Of a DNA stretch of 64,000 bases, positions 42,798-51,831 are shown piece by piece (the first letter of the stretch is position 1; every line of letters begins with the position of its first letter). A model generated the notes under the pieces. It ran no database searches. It was not told the origin of the DNA and worked only from the letters and a program-made list of their open reading frames with translations. The stretch comes from Elusimicrobiota bacterium (GTDB lineage Bacteria > Elusimicrobiota > Elusimicrobia > Elusimicrobiales > UBA9959): NCBI GenBank assembly GCA_009773155.1, contig WOVA01000003.1:85318-149317 (forward strand). The letters run 5' to 3'. The position numbers were made by a program, and so were the translations under genes.

Positions 42798-45310
42798 ATA
42801 CCGGGACCAATGCCAGGACCTTCCAGGAAATAGACGCCAGACAGCAGAAGCGCTGGGAGGAGCAGAACGCTTTCAGGACCGAGCGCCTGCCCGGCAAGCC
42901 CAAGTTCTACTGCCTGGACATGTTCCCCTACCCGTCGGGCGACGGCCTGCACGTGGGCCACCCGGAAGGCTACACCGCCACCGATATCCTGTGCCGCTAC
43001 AAGCGCATGAAGGGCTTCGAGGTGCTGCACCCGATGGGCTGGGACGCCTTCGGCCTGCCCGCCGAGAACTACGCCATCTCCACCGGCGTACACCCGCGCA
43101 TAACCACGGAAAAGAACTGCGCGACTTTTAAACGGCAGATAAATTCTCTCGGCTTCAGTTACGACTGGGACCGGGAGATTTACACTACGGATCCGGCCTA
43201 TTACCGCTGGACCCAGTGGATCTTCCTGCAGCTGTTCAAGAAAGGCCTGGCCTATGAAGCGACCAGCCCGATAAACTGGTGCCCCAGGTGCAAGACCGGC
43301 CTGGCCAACGAGGAGGTCTACCAGGGCAAATGCGACCGCTGCGAGACCCCGATAGAAAAGAAGAACCTCAGGCAGTGGATGCTCGGGATCACCGCCTACG
43401 CCGACCGCCTGCTGGCAGACCTGGCCGGCACGGACTGGCCGCATTCCACGATGCTGATGCAGAAAAACTGGATAGGCCGCTCCGAGGGCGCGGAAGTGGA
43501 TTTCGCCCTGCCCGACGGCGGAAAACTGACCGTTTTCACCACGCGCCCCGACACCCTTTACGGCGCCACCTACATGGTGATCGCCCCCGAGCATCCGCTG
43601 ACGGCGAAACTCACCACCCCGGAACAAAAAGCCTTAGTGGAAGCCTATGCGGCGGCCGCCGGGAACAAGAGCGACATGGAGCGCACCGAGCTGGCCAAGG
43701 AAAAGACCGGCGTCTTCACCGGCGCCTACGCTGTCAACCCGGTCAACGGTGAAAAACTTCCCATCTGGACGGCCGACTACGTGCTGACCACCTACGGCAC
43801 CGGCGCCATCATGGCCGTGCCCGCCCATGACGACCGCGACCATGAGTTCGCGGTAAAGTTCGGCCTGAAGATCATAGAAGTGCTCGAGCCCCCCGCGGAC
43901 TGGAAAGGCGAGGGCGCCTTCTGCGAGGACGGCACCGCCATAAACTCCGGCATCATAGACGGCCTGCCCACCCCGGAAGCCAAGAAAAAAATAACGGCTT
44001 GGCTCGAGGAGAAGGGCATAGGCCGCGCCAAGGTGAATTTCAAGCTGCGCGACTGGGTTTTCTCCCGCCAGCACTACTGGGGAGAACCGATACCGCTGGT
44101 ACATTGCCAGAAGTGCGGGATAGTGCCGATACCAGAAAGCGAATTGCCGCTGCTGCTGCCGGAAGTGGAGAAGTACGAGCCCACCGGCACCGGCGAATCC
44201 CCCCTGGCAGCGATAGACAGCTGGGTGAACACCAGTTGCCCCTCCTGCGGCGGTCCCGGCAAGCGCGAGACCAATACCATGCCGCAATGGGCCGGCTCCT
44301 GCTGGTATTACCTGCGCTATATCGATCCGAAGAACGACAAGGCTTTCGTAGACCCGGAACTGGAGAAGGCCTGGATGCCGGTGGACCTCTATATCGGCGG
44401 CACCGAGCACGCCGTCCTGCATCTGCTTTACGCCCGTTTCTGGCACAAAGTTCTGTTCGATCTGGGCCATGTCTCCACCACGGAGCCGTTCAAAAAACTG
44501 GTGCACCAGGGTATGATACTTTCCTACGCCTACCGCGACGGGAAGGGCGTCTACAGGCCGTACAAGGAACTTGAGATAGCCGAGGACGGCACCGCCAGGA
44601 CGGACGACGGGGAAACCCTTAAACCGATGGTGGAAAAAATGTCTAAGTCTAAGAAGAACGTGATCAACCCCGACGAAATATGCGAACGCTACGGTGCCGA
44701 CGCGTTCCGCCTCTACGAGATGTTCATGGGTCCGCTGGAGGACTCCAAGCCGTGGAACGTGCGCGGCATAGAGGGCGTCTACCGCTTCCTCAAACGAGCT
44801 TACTCGCTGGGTCTTGAGCGGGGCGGCTCCCTGACGGACGCCAAAGCGTCCGGCCCGGACCTGATCCTGCGACACCAGACCATAGAGAAAGTGGGCGCGG
44901 ACATAGAGGCGCTCAAATTCAACACCGCGATCTCGGCGCTGATGGTGTATCTCAACCGCCTGACCGAGCAGAAAGAAACCGCCCGGGAAGACTTTGAAAC
45001 CTTTATTACCCTGCTGCACCCTTTCGCTCCGCATATAGCCGACGAGATGTGGGAGCTGGCCGGCGGGCAGGGCACGCTGATGGCGCGCCCGTGGCCCGAG
45101 GCCGACAAGTCCGTGATAGCCTCCCGGGATATTGAGATACCCGTGCAGATAAACGGCAAGATCAAAGAGCGTCTGCGCGTGAAAGAGACCACGCCGCAGG
45201 AGGAGCTCAAGCGCCTGGCCCTGGAGGCCGCGGCGCCGCACACGGCCGGCAGGACCATCGTGAAGACGATAGTCGTGCCCGGCCGCCTGGTGAGCATAGT
45301 GGTAAAATGA
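42794..45310 (+). CDS. leuS: Leucyl-tRNA synthetase
   Basis: An 838-residue class I synthetase charging tRNA-Leu. The HIGH-like motif is [14 protein letters not shown] and KMSKS is in [18 protein letters not shown]. The CP1 editing domain lies between ([19 protein letters not shown]), and a zinc-binding pair precedes it ([16 protein letters not shown]). GTG at 42794 is chosen because the family N-terminus ([21 protein letters not shown]) follows; the longer open frame from 42575 is spurious. It is first in the leuS-lptE-holA order known from proteobacteria. Confidence 0.96.
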   Translation: MNTGTNARTFQEIDARQQKRWEEQNAFRTERLPGKPKFYCLDMFPYPSGDGLHVGHPEGYTATDILCRYKRMKGFEVLHPMGWDAFGLPAENYAISTGVHPRITTEKNCATFKRQINSLGFSYDWDREIYTTDPAYYRWTQWIFLQLFKKGLAYEATSPINWCPRCKTGLANEEVYQGKCDRCETPIEKKNLRQWMLGITAYADRLLADLAGTDWPHSTMLMQKNWIGRSEGAEVDFALPDGGKLTVFTTRPDTLYGATYMVIAPEHPLTAKLTTPEQKALVEAYAAAAGNKSDMERTELAKEKTGVFTGAYAVNPVNGEKLPIWTADYVLTTYGTGAIMAVPAHDDRDHEFAVKFGLKIIEVLEPPADWKGEGAFCEDGTAINSGIIDGLPTPEAKKKITAWLEEKGIGRAKVNFKLRDWVFSRQHYWGEPIPLVHCQKCGIVPIPESELPLLLPEVEKYEPTGTGESPLAAIDSWVNTSCPSCGGPGKRETNTMPQWAGSCWYYLRYIDPKNDKAFVDPELEKAWMPVDLYIGGTEHAVLHLLYARFWHKVLFDLGHVSTTEPFKKLVHQGMILSYAYRDGKGVYRPYKELEIAEDGTARTDDGETLKPMVEKMSKSKKNVINPDEICERYGADAFRLYEMFMGPLEDSKPWNVRGIEGVYRFLKRAYSLGLERGGSLTDAKASGPDLILRHQTIEKVGADIEALKFNTAISALMVYLNRLTEQKETAREDFETFITLLHPFAPHIADEMWELAGGQGTLMARPWPEADKSVIASRDIEIPVQINGKIKERLRVKETTPQEELKRLALEAAAPHTAGRTIVKTIVVPGRLVSIVVK

Positions 45311-45339
45311 CGGAGAGAAGGGGATAAAGGGGAACATTC

Positions 45340-45915
45340 ATGAAAAAGACAGCGATTGCGTCGGTTTTCCTGCTGGCGGCCTGCGCCGGCGGGCCCGACA
45401 TGGTCTACCGGCCGGCGGAGCAGAAACTGCCGCAGCATATCAAGCGCATAGCCGTGCGGCCTTTCATCAACAAGACCCCGCAGTTCGGCCTCGAGGAAAA
45501 GCTGACGCTGAAAGTCATAGACGAGTTCCTCAAGAACGGCGAGTACGGCGTGGTGCAGGAGGGCGGCGCCGAGGGCGTCATCGTGGGGGAGATAACCCAT
45601 TACATACTCACCCCGCTACAATACGACGTGAACCTGGTCCCCACCGTCTATAAGCTTAATGTCCTGGTGCATATGCGCCTGCTCGACCGCGCGGCCAACC
45701 GCTATCTCTGGGAAGAGCCGGCCATGCAGGCGACAAAGATGTACTCCGCGCCCACTATGCCCGGCGGCCTGACCGAAGAATCGGCCAGGGAGTTCCTCTG
45801 GGAGCTGCTAGCCAAGGACATAGTGAAGCGCACCGTCGAGGGCTTCGGCTCCGTCGGCAGCGCCTCCCAGAAGAAGATCCCCGGGGACAGGTCTGAACCG
45901 GCCAAGGCCCCCTGA
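45340..45915 (+). CDS. lptE: LptE-like LPS-assembly lipoprotein
   Basis: A 191-residue lipoprotein. The lipobox LLAAC puts the lipidated Cys near residue 15. RIAVRPFINKTPQFGLEEKLTLKVIDEFLKNGEY and VIVGEITHYILTPLQYD match LptE/LPS-assembly proteins. LptE plugs the LptD barrel that inserts LPS in the outer membrane. Its place between leuS and holA, as in E. coli, strengthens the call. Confidence 0.82.
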   Translation: MKKTAIASVFLLAACAGGPDMVYRPAEQKLPQHIKRIAVRPFINKTPQFGLEEKLTLKVIDEFLKNGEYGVVQEGGAEGVIVGEITHYILTPLQYDVNLVPTVYKLNVLVHMRLLDRAANRYLWEEPAMQATKMYSAPTMPGGLTEESAREFLWELLAKDIVKRTVEGFGSVGSASQKKIPGDRSEPAKAP

Positions 45916-45917
45916 AC

Positions 45918-46895
45918 ATGCCGGCGTTGACGCAGGAACAGCTCAGGGCGGAATGGGAGAGCGGCAAGCTCCGCCCCGTCTATTACCTGTGCGGCGAGGA
46001 GAAGTTCCTCAAGGAAAAGGCCCTGGAGCTGCTGACGGCCCGCCTCAAGCCGGACGCGTTCAACTTCTCCGAGTTCACGGCCGGCAAAGGCGGCTCCAGG
46101 GAGGCGATCCTGCAGGCGATGACCCCCCCGGCCGCGGCCGACAGGCGGCTGGTCATCCTGCGCGCCGCCGACAAGGCCAACGCCGACGAGATGGATTCGA
46201 TACGGGAGTACCTGGACTCCCCCAACCCGGACGCCTCGCTCGTGATGATCTCGGACAGGAAGCAGGATAAGGCCGATCCTCTCTACGACCCCTGCGCCAG
46301 GGCCGGCGCCGCGGTATCATTCAAGCCGCTTTTTCCCGCCGAGGCGATGTCGTTCTTCGCCGCCATGCTTCAGCGCGACGGCCTGACCGCGTCGCGCGAG
46401 GCCGCGGCGATGATGGTGGACATCGTGGGCACCGACTCGCTGGCGCTGCGCCAGGAGGCGGAGAAGCTGGCGCTGCTGCGCCACGGCAGCAAGGGACATA
46501 TCACCGAGGAGGACGTGGCGGAATCAGCCGGGTTCTCCCGGGAACTGGGCCCTTTCGAACTGTCGAACGCGCTCATGGACCGTGACCGCGGCCGCGCCTC
46601 GGACATACTGGACAGGATGCTGGCCGATGGCGAGGAGCCGCTGGGCATACTCTACAGGGTGTCGGGGTCGCTCGAGAGGCTGCTGCGCTTTAAGAAGCAG
46701 GGCGGGGGAGGACAGTACGGCGGCTGGGGCGGCGGCTATATGAAGGCGATGGCGTCGGCCGCACGCCTCTACAGCGACGAGCGTCTGGCCGACTCGCTGC
46801 GTCTCTGCCTGGAGGCCGAGACGCTGCTCAAGTCGTCCTCGGGCAGGGACCCGTCCCTGGTCATACGCGGCGTGATATATTCGATCATTAAATGA
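45918..46895 (+). CDS. holA: DNA polymerase III subunit delta
   Basis: A 325-residue clamp-loader delta subunit that opens the sliding clamp. YYLCGEEKFLKEKALELLTARL is the typical start, and the AAA-like fold continues with DASLVMISDRKQDKADPLY. The C-terminal third has FELSNALMDRDRGRASDILDRMLADGEEPLGILYRVSGSLERLLRFKK. It starts 2 bases after lptE. Confidence 0.92.
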   Translation: MPALTQEQLRAEWESGKLRPVYYLCGEEKFLKEKALELLTARLKPDAFNFSEFTAGKGGSREAILQAMTPPAAADRRLVILRAADKANADEMDSIREYLDSPNPDASLVMISDRKQDKADPLYDPCARAGAAVSFKPLFPAEAMSFFAAMLQRDGLTASREAAAMMVDIVGTDSLALRQEAEKLALLRHGSKGHITEEDVAESAGFSRELGPFELSNALMDRDRGRASDILDRMLADGEEPLGILYRVSGSLERLLRFKKQGGGGQYGGWGGGYMKAMASAARLYSDERLADSLRLCLEAETLLKSSSGRDPSLVIRGVIYSIIK

Positions 46896-46932
46896 GGAGC
46901 CCTCCCGTGCCGGCGAGAGGGACAAATAACGG

Positions 46933-46964
46933 CGGCGCGCGGAGGGTTTCCCCTGCGCGCGCCG
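46933..46964. terminator. Long GC-rich hairpin between convergent holA and rpsT
   Basis: A 14-base-pair stem with one mismatch (CGGCGCGCGGAGGG against CCCTGCGCGCGCCG) and a TTTC loop. It has no T-tract, so may be a barrier or Rho-type terminator between convergent genes. Confidence 0.6.
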
Positions 46965-46980
46965 GCTGGAGCTTCTGAGC

Positions 46981-47271
46981 TCAGGACGGGTTCTGCGCTA
47001 TCTTGCGGACGCGCTGGGCGATCCTCGCCTTCTTGCGCGACGCGGATTTCCAGTGTATGGTCCCTTTCTTGGCGGCTTTGTCAAGGAGAGAATATACCTT
47101 GGGCAGAAGTTTCTGGGCGGCCTCTATGTCCTTCTTGGCGGTAAGGGCATTGAACTCCCTGGAAACGTCATGGATCCTGGATTTAACGCCCCTGTTGCGG
47201 GCGGCGCGGCGCTCGGACTGCCTCCACGCTTTGATGGCACTGGTGTGCCGACCGGTCTTTAGCTTAGCCAT
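46981..47271 (-). CDS. rpsT: 30S ribosomal protein S20
   Basis: A 96-residue basic protein matching S20: MAKLKTGRHTSAIKAWRQSERRAARNRGVKSRIH, then KVYSLLDKAAKKGTIHWKSASRKKARIAQRV. It binds 16S rRNA early in small-subunit assembly. It is a lone gene, divergent from murJ (24 bases apart). Confidence 0.96.
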   Translation of the reverse strand: MAKLKTGRHTSAIKAWRQSERRAARNRGVKSRIHDVSREFNALTAKKDIEAAQKLLPKVYSLLDKAAKKGTIHWKSASRKKARIAQRVRKIAQNPS

Positions 47272-47294
47272 ATGGCGTATAGTTTATTATTTTT

Positions 47295-48866
47295 ATGCCC
47301 CCCGAATCAACCTTGAACCGCTCGCCCTCCTTCGGCTCCCATGTCCTGCGCTTCGCCTCAGGGTCGCTGGTCTCAAAGGTGTTCGGTTACGCCAGGGACG
47401 CCGCCATGGTGGCCTTCTTCGGCGCCGGCTGGCTCTCCGACGCCTATTACGCCGCCTTCCGCGTGGTCGGCATCTTCCGCCGCACGGTAGGGGAAGGCTC
47501 GGTCAACGCGGCCTTCGTGCCCGCGCTGGCGGCGGAGAAGAACGCGGGCCGCGCCCGGGAGTTCTTCTCGGCCGCCTGGACGCTGGCGCTGGGAGCTTCG
47601 GCCCTGCTCTGCCTGGCCGCCTTCATATTCAGGCGCGAGCTGGTACTGCTGACGGCACGGGGGTTTGCCTCCGACCCGGCCCTGCTGGGGCTGACCGTTC
47701 TGCTGACCGCCGTGCTGCTGCCCCACGTGGTGCTTGTGGCGGCCTCGGCGATGCTGCAGGGGGCGCTCAACGCAGAAAAAAGGTTCTTCCTGCCGCAGGC
47801 CGCCGCCGCCTCTTTCTCGGCCGCGGTGCTGGCCTATCTCGGGCTGGCCGCTTCGCCCCTGGGCGCGGATTTTACGATGGAGCAGAAGATCATCGGCCTG
47901 GCCGCGGCGGCTTCCGCCTCCGGCCTGCTGCAATGCGCCATCCTGCTGCCCGCCGCCGCGCGGGCGGGTTACCTGCCCAAACTATCCAACCCGCTGTCCA
48001 ACCCCGCCGCCATCAGGCTGCTGGCCATGTCCCTGCCCGCGCTGCTGGCCGCCGCGCAGGACCAGCTCTCGCTGCTGGTCAACGCCTTCTTCGCCAGTTT
48101 CATGGAGGCCGGCTCGATAACCGCCATCTATAACGCGGCCAGGCTGACCCAGTTCCCCGTCTCGCTGTTCGCCGCGGCCTCGGCCGCGGTGGCGCTGCCC
48201 TCCCTCTCCGGCGGCCTGCTGCAGCGAGACCCGGATAAATTCCGTTCGACGCTGGACTCGGCCTTCCGGCTCACGGCGGTCATTATTCTGCCCGCCACGG
48301 CCGGCCTCCTGGCCCTGGCTATGCCGGTCACGCGCGCCCTCTTCGAGCATGGCAGGTTCACGCCCGAGATGAGCGCGCTGACCGCGGCCGTCCTGACCTG
48401 CCTCTCGGTGGGACTTGCCGGCTACGCCTTCAACAAGCTGGCGGCCTCGGTCTTCTACGCGCTGGGAGACCTGATCACGCCCCTGTGGGTGGTCGGCCTG
48501 CAGGTGGCTCTCAACGCGGCACTCTGCTTCGCTCTGGCCCCCTCGATGGGCGCGCCGGGACTCACACTGGCCACTTCCATCAGCTCATTGGCCGCGGGAG
48601 CCGGCTTCGCGCTGCTGCTGGCCAGGCGCGTGCCCGGGGCTTTCCGTCCCGGCTTCGGCGCCTTCCTGGCCAAGACGCTGACTGCGGCGGCCGCCATGGG
48701 CCTGGCCTGCGCGGGCGGCGCGCGCCTGATGGCGGACACGCCTCCCCTGGCTGCGGCGGCGCTGCTGGTACCGGGCGGCGTCTGGATGTATTTCCTGCTG
48801 CTGCGCGCAATGGGAGCGGGCGGCGCGCGGGAACTGCTCGGCCTGCGCGGGCGGGAGGAGCGGTGA
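47295..48866 (+). CDS. murJ: Lipid II flippase MurJ
   Basis: A 523-residue polytopic membrane protein (about 14 helices) of the MurJ/MviN family, which flips lipid II across the cytoplasmic membrane. VLRFASGSLVSKVFGYARDAAMVAFFGAGWLSDAYYAAFRV and FRRTVGEGSVNAAFVPAL are characteristic. Its TGA overlaps the GTG of uvrC. Confidence 0.94.
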   Translation: MPPESTLNRSPSFGSHVLRFASGSLVSKVFGYARDAAMVAFFGAGWLSDAYYAAFRVVGIFRRTVGEGSVNAAFVPALAAEKNAGRAREFFSAAWTLALGASALLCLAAFIFRRELVLLTARGFASDPALLGLTVLLTAVLLPHVVLVAASAMLQGALNAEKRFFLPQAAAASFSAAVLAYLGLAASPLGADFTMEQKIIGLAAAASASGLLQCAILLPAAARAGYLPKLSNPLSNPAAIRLLAMSLPALLAAAQDQLSLLVNAFFASFMEAGSITAIYNAARLTQFPVSLFAAASAAVALPSLSGGLLQRDPDKFRSTLDSAFRLTAVIILPATAGLLALAMPVTRALFEHGRFTPEMSALTAAVLTCLSVGLAGYAFNKLAASVFYALGDLITPLWVVGLQVALNAALCFALAPSMGAPGLTLATSISSLAAGAGFALLLARRVPGAFRPGFGAFLAKTLTAAAAMGLACAGGARLMADTPPLAAAALLVPGGVWMYFLLLRAMGAGGARELLGLRGREER

Positions 48867-50278
48867 GGGATTACGCCGCCCTGCCCCGTTCCCCGGGCGT
48901 CTACCTGATGAAGGACGCCGCCGGCACGGTGCTCTATGTCGGCAAGGCCAGGGACCTGCGGCGCCGCGTCGCCCAGTATTTCATAAAGGGCGCGGCCGAA
49001 AAAGGCGGCTGGAAGATACCGAACCTGGTCCCCCTCATAAAGGTCATAGATTATATCCCCTGCGCCGGGGAAAAGGACGCGCTGCTGCTGGAGCGCGACC
49101 TCATCGGCCGCCTCCAGCCTTTCTTCAACGCGATGTGGAAGGATTCCAAATCCTACGCGCGCGTACGCCTCACGATGTCCGAGGATTTTCCGCGGGTCTT
49201 CATGACGCGCGCGGCCGGATCAGGGCGGCATTCGCCGCAATCGGTGCCGCAAGCTCTGCGCGCGGCCGGATCAGGGCGGCATTCGCCGCAATCGGTGCCG
49301 CAAGCTCTGCGCGCGGCCGGCGCTAAAGGAGATCTGGTCTTCGGCCCCTATCCCAAGGCCGAACCGCTGAAAAAATTGCTGGCCTATCTCTGGCGCACGG
49401 GGTTCATAAACCTGCGCCGCTGCCGCTGGGATTTCTCCAGGGCGAAGCCGCTGGACCGGCGGCGCATAGACGCCTGCCTCTACTACCACACGGGGCAGTG
49501 CACCGCGCCCTGCGACGGGCGCATCTCCTTGCGGGCCTACCGGGCGCTGGCGCTGCGCGTGCGCCGCTTTTTCGAGGGAGATCTCGACGCGCTGTCGCGG
49601 GAGTTCAGGCGGGGGATGCGGCGCGGCTCCGCCGCGCGCGATTACGAGGGCGCCGCCCTTTTCCGCGACATGCTGGCGGCGCTGGCCCATATGGCCGAGC
49701 GCACCCTGATAAGACGCCTCGACCCGGCCGCCATAGACTGGACCGTGGACAGGAGCCGGGGGGCGACGCGCCTGGCCGAACTGCTGAGCCTCAAGTCCCC
49801 CCCGCTGCACATAGAGGCTTTCGACACCTCCAGCCTTTTCGGCCGGCAGCCGGTGGGCGCCTCGGTCTGCTTCCGTGACGGCGAGCCGCACAAGGCTCAT
49901 TACAGGCGCTATAAAATAAGGACCTCCCTGCCGGAGGGCGGCTCGGACGATTTCGCGATGATAGGAGAAATAGTCGGCAGGCGGCTCAAGGTCCTGCTCA
50001 AGAGCGGGGAGCCGCTGCCGGACCTGCTGCTCATCGACGGGGGACGGGGCCAGCTTTCCGCCTCCCTGGCGGCCGCGAAGAGAGCCGGCGTAGATATTCC
50101 GGTCGTCTCGCTGGCCAAGGAATTCGAGGAGATAATGATCCCCGGCAGGCCGGAACCGCTGCGGCTTCCCGCGGAGGACCCGGCGCTGCGCCTCCTGCAG
50201 GCGCTGCGCGACGAAGCGCACCGCTTCGGCATCACCTACCACCGCGGGCTGCGCGGCAGGGCGGAACTGGGAGGATAG
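48863..50278 (+). CDS. uvrC: UvrC, shortened, with a tandem repeat insertion
   Basis: A 471-residue UvrC, the nuclease of nucleotide excision repair; about 600 is usual. The GIY-YIG domain (SPGVYLMKDAAGTVLYVGKARDLRRRVAQYF), the Cys-rich YHTGQCTAPCDG, a UVR motif near 260, and the RNase H-like domain (LLLIDGGRGQLSASL) are all present. The C-terminal helix-hairpin-helix pair is missing; the protein stops at LRGRAELGG. Residues near 116-150 hold two copies of RHSPQSVPQALR. GTG at 48863 overlaps the murJ stop; longer open frames upstream are murJ shadows. Confidence 0.9.
   Translation: MRDYAALPRSPGVYLMKDAAGTVLYVGKARDLRRRVAQYFIKGAAEKGGWKIPNLVPLIKVIDYIPCAGEKDALLLERDLIGRLQPFFNAMWKDSKSYARVRLTMSEDFPRVFMTRAAGSGRHSPQSVPQALRAAGSGRHSPQSVPQALRAAGAKGDLVFGPYPKAEPLKKLLAYLWRTGFINLRRCRWDFSRAKPLDRRRIDACLYYHTGQCTAPCDGRISLRAYRALALRVRRFFEGDLDALSREFRRGMRRGSAARDYEGAALFRDMLAALAHMAERTLIRRLDPAAIDWTVDRSRGATRLAELLSLKSPPLHIEAFDTSSLFGRQPVGASVCFRDGEPHKAHYRRYKIRTSLPEGGSDDFAMIGEIVGRRLKVLLKSGEPLPDLLLIDGGRGQLSASLAAAKRAGVDIPVVSLAKEFEEIMIPGRPEPLRLPAEDPALRLLQALRDEAHRFGITYHRGLRGRAELGG
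49210..49311. repeat. Perfect 51-bp tandem duplication in uvrC
   Basis: Two identical 51-base units (49210-49260 and 49261-49311) plus the start of a third. Each adds 17 codons in frame (AAGSGRHSPQSVPQALR). Each unit contains the hairpin GCGGC-ATTC-GCCGC. A diverged copy is at 35916-35970. Confidence 0.96.
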
Positions 50279-50279
50279 A

Positions 50280-50573
50280 GTGGACAGGAAAAAAGTTCCG
50301 GAAGCGATGAAGGCCTACACCCCTTTCCAGCGGGCCGTCTGGAAAGCCTGCATGCGGATACCCCGGGGCCGGACGCGCAGCTACAAATGGCTAGCCCGGG
50401 AGATAGGCCGGCCCGGCGCCGTCAGGGCCGTCGGCAACGCCCTCGGGCAAAACCCTTTCGCCCCGCTGGTGCCCTGCCACCGCGTGATAAGGTCCGACGG
50501 GAAGCCCGGCGGCTTCTCAGCCCCCGGCGGAACGCGCGCCAAGATCGGCCTGCTTAAAAAAGAAAGAGAATAA
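50280..50573 (+). CDS. Methylated-DNA--protein cysteine methyltransferase-like
   Basis: A 97-residue protein made of the Ogt/MGMT C-terminal DNA-binding domain only: FQRAVWKACMRIPRGRTRSYKWLAREIGRPGAVRAVGNALGQNP, with the active-site PCHRVI retained. It could be an O6-alkylguanine methyltransferase; the close alkyltransferase-like (ATL) proteins lack the Cys, which is present here. GGAGGA precedes the GTG, and it follows uvrC by 1 base. The pairing with a nucleotide-excision gene is meaningful for DNA repair. Confidence 0.88.
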   Translation: MDRKKVPEAMKAYTPFQRAVWKACMRIPRGRTRSYKWLAREIGRPGAVRAVGNALGQNPFAPLVPCHRVIRSDGKPGGFSAPGGTRAKIGLLKKERE

Positions 50574-50604
50574 AAAAAGCCCGGACCATGCCGGGCTTCT
50601 TTTA
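50571..50604. terminator. Bidirectional intrinsic terminator
   Basis: Stem AAGCCCGG/CCGGGCTT with ACCATG loop, A-rich on the left and T-rich on the right. It can stop transcription from both ogt (plus) and pilC (minus). Confidence 0.88.
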
Positions 50605-50617
50605 TCTGGCGGCGGGA

Positions 50618-51811
50618 TCAGCCGACCATTTCGCCGAGACTGAACATCGGCATCATCATGGCGATGACGATGGTGCCGATGACCACGCCGAGCACTATCA
50701 TGATCAGCGGTTCTATCATCGAAGTCAGGCCCCTCACGGCGGTGTCCACTTCGGCGTCGTAAAAATCGGCTATCTTGGCCAGCATGTTGTCGAGCGCGCC
50801 GGTCTCCTCTCCGACGCTGATCATCTGTATGACCATGGGCGGGAAGATGCCGGCCTTGCGGAGAGGGTCGGAGATGCGGCCGCCCTCCTTGATGGAATCG
50901 CGGCTCTTGTTTATAGCTTCCTCTATCACCTTATTGCCGGCAGTCTGGGCGACGGTCTCCAGGCCCTGCAGTATCGGCACGCCCGATTTTATCAGGGTAC
51001 CCAGCGTGCGGGTGAACTTGGCCACGGCCACTTTCTTGAGAAGGATGCCGAAGATAGGCAGTTTCAGCGAGAGGTCGTCGATAGTGCGGTGCCCTTTCTC
51101 GGTGGCCGCCCACTTCTTGAGGCCCCAGAAGGCGACGCCGCCGAGCAGGATCAGGTGTATGATGTACTTGCGCAGCAGGTCGGAGATATCGATTATGATC
51201 TGGGTCAGGAACGGCAGCTCGGCGCCGAAGCCGCCGAAAATATCCTTAAAGATAGGGATGATGAAAACTATCAGGAATACGGTGATCAGCGCCGCGGCGC
51301 TGAGCACTACCGCGGGGTACATCAGGGCGCTCTTGACTTTGGCTTTGAGCGCCTCGGAGCTCTCAAGATAAGCCGAGAGGCGCTCCAGAATGGTATCCAG
51401 GATGCCGCCCACTTCGCCGGCCTTGATCATGGCGACGTAGAGCTCGGTAAAGGCCCTGGGATGCTTGCGCATGCCCTCGGCTATCGAGAGACCGGACTCG
51501 ATATCGGTGCGCAGCGCGGTAAGCACGGCCCTGAAGGCCGGAGTATCGGCCTGCTGTTCCAGTATGCTGAGGCCCTGGACGATAGGAACGCCGGCCGAGA
51601 CCAGCGTGGAGAGCTGGCGGGAGAACATCACGATGTCCTTGGAGGTGACTTTGCCCTTTATCTTCTTTGGGCCGCCGGACCGGGCGTTTATCTCCACCAC
51701 CGTGAGACGCTGGCCCCTCAGGCGGGAAATGGCCGCGGCCTGGTCGGAGGCCTCTACGGTCCCCTCCAGGACCTTCCCCATGGAGTCCTTTGCTTTGTAC
51801 GCAAATTGCAT
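50618..51811 (-). CDS. pilC: Type IV pilus inner-membrane platform PilC
   Basis: A 397-residue GspF/PilC-family protein. MQFAYKAKDSMGKVLEGTVEASDQAAAISRLRGQ is the usual start. Two homologous halves each have the FSRQLSTLVSAGVPIVQGLSIL-type motif (again as FTRTLGTLIKSGVPILQGLETV), followed by transmembrane helices. It couples the motor ATPases to the pilus. It is the last gene of the pilB-pilT-pilC run, 20 bases after pilT. Confidence 0.95.
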   Translation of the reverse strand: MQFAYKAKDSMGKVLEGTVEASDQAAAISRLRGQRLTVVEINARSGGPKKIKGKVTSKDIVMFSRQLSTLVSAGVPIVQGLSILEQQADTPAFRAVLTALRTDIESGLSIAEGMRKHPRAFTELYVAMIKAGEVGGILDTILERLSAYLESSEALKAKVKSALMYPAVVLSAAALITVFLIVFIIPIFKDIFGGFGAELPFLTQIIIDISDLLRKYIIHLILLGGVAFWGLKKWAATEKGHRTIDDLSLKLPIFGILLKKVAVAKFTRTLGTLIKSGVPILQGLETVAQTAGNKVIEEAINKSRDSIKEGGRISDPLRKAGIFPPMVIQMISVGEETGALDNMLAKIADFYDAEVDTAVRGLTSMIEPLIMIVLGVVIGTIVIAMMMPMFSLGEMVG

Positions 51812-51831
51812 CTGGACCGCTCCCCCTTGGA

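Noticed and set aside
48485..48862. Extension of uvrC upstream of 48863
   Set aside because: That stretch is the other frame of murJ; the UvrC GIY-YIG domain begins directly at the GTG that overlaps the murJ stop.
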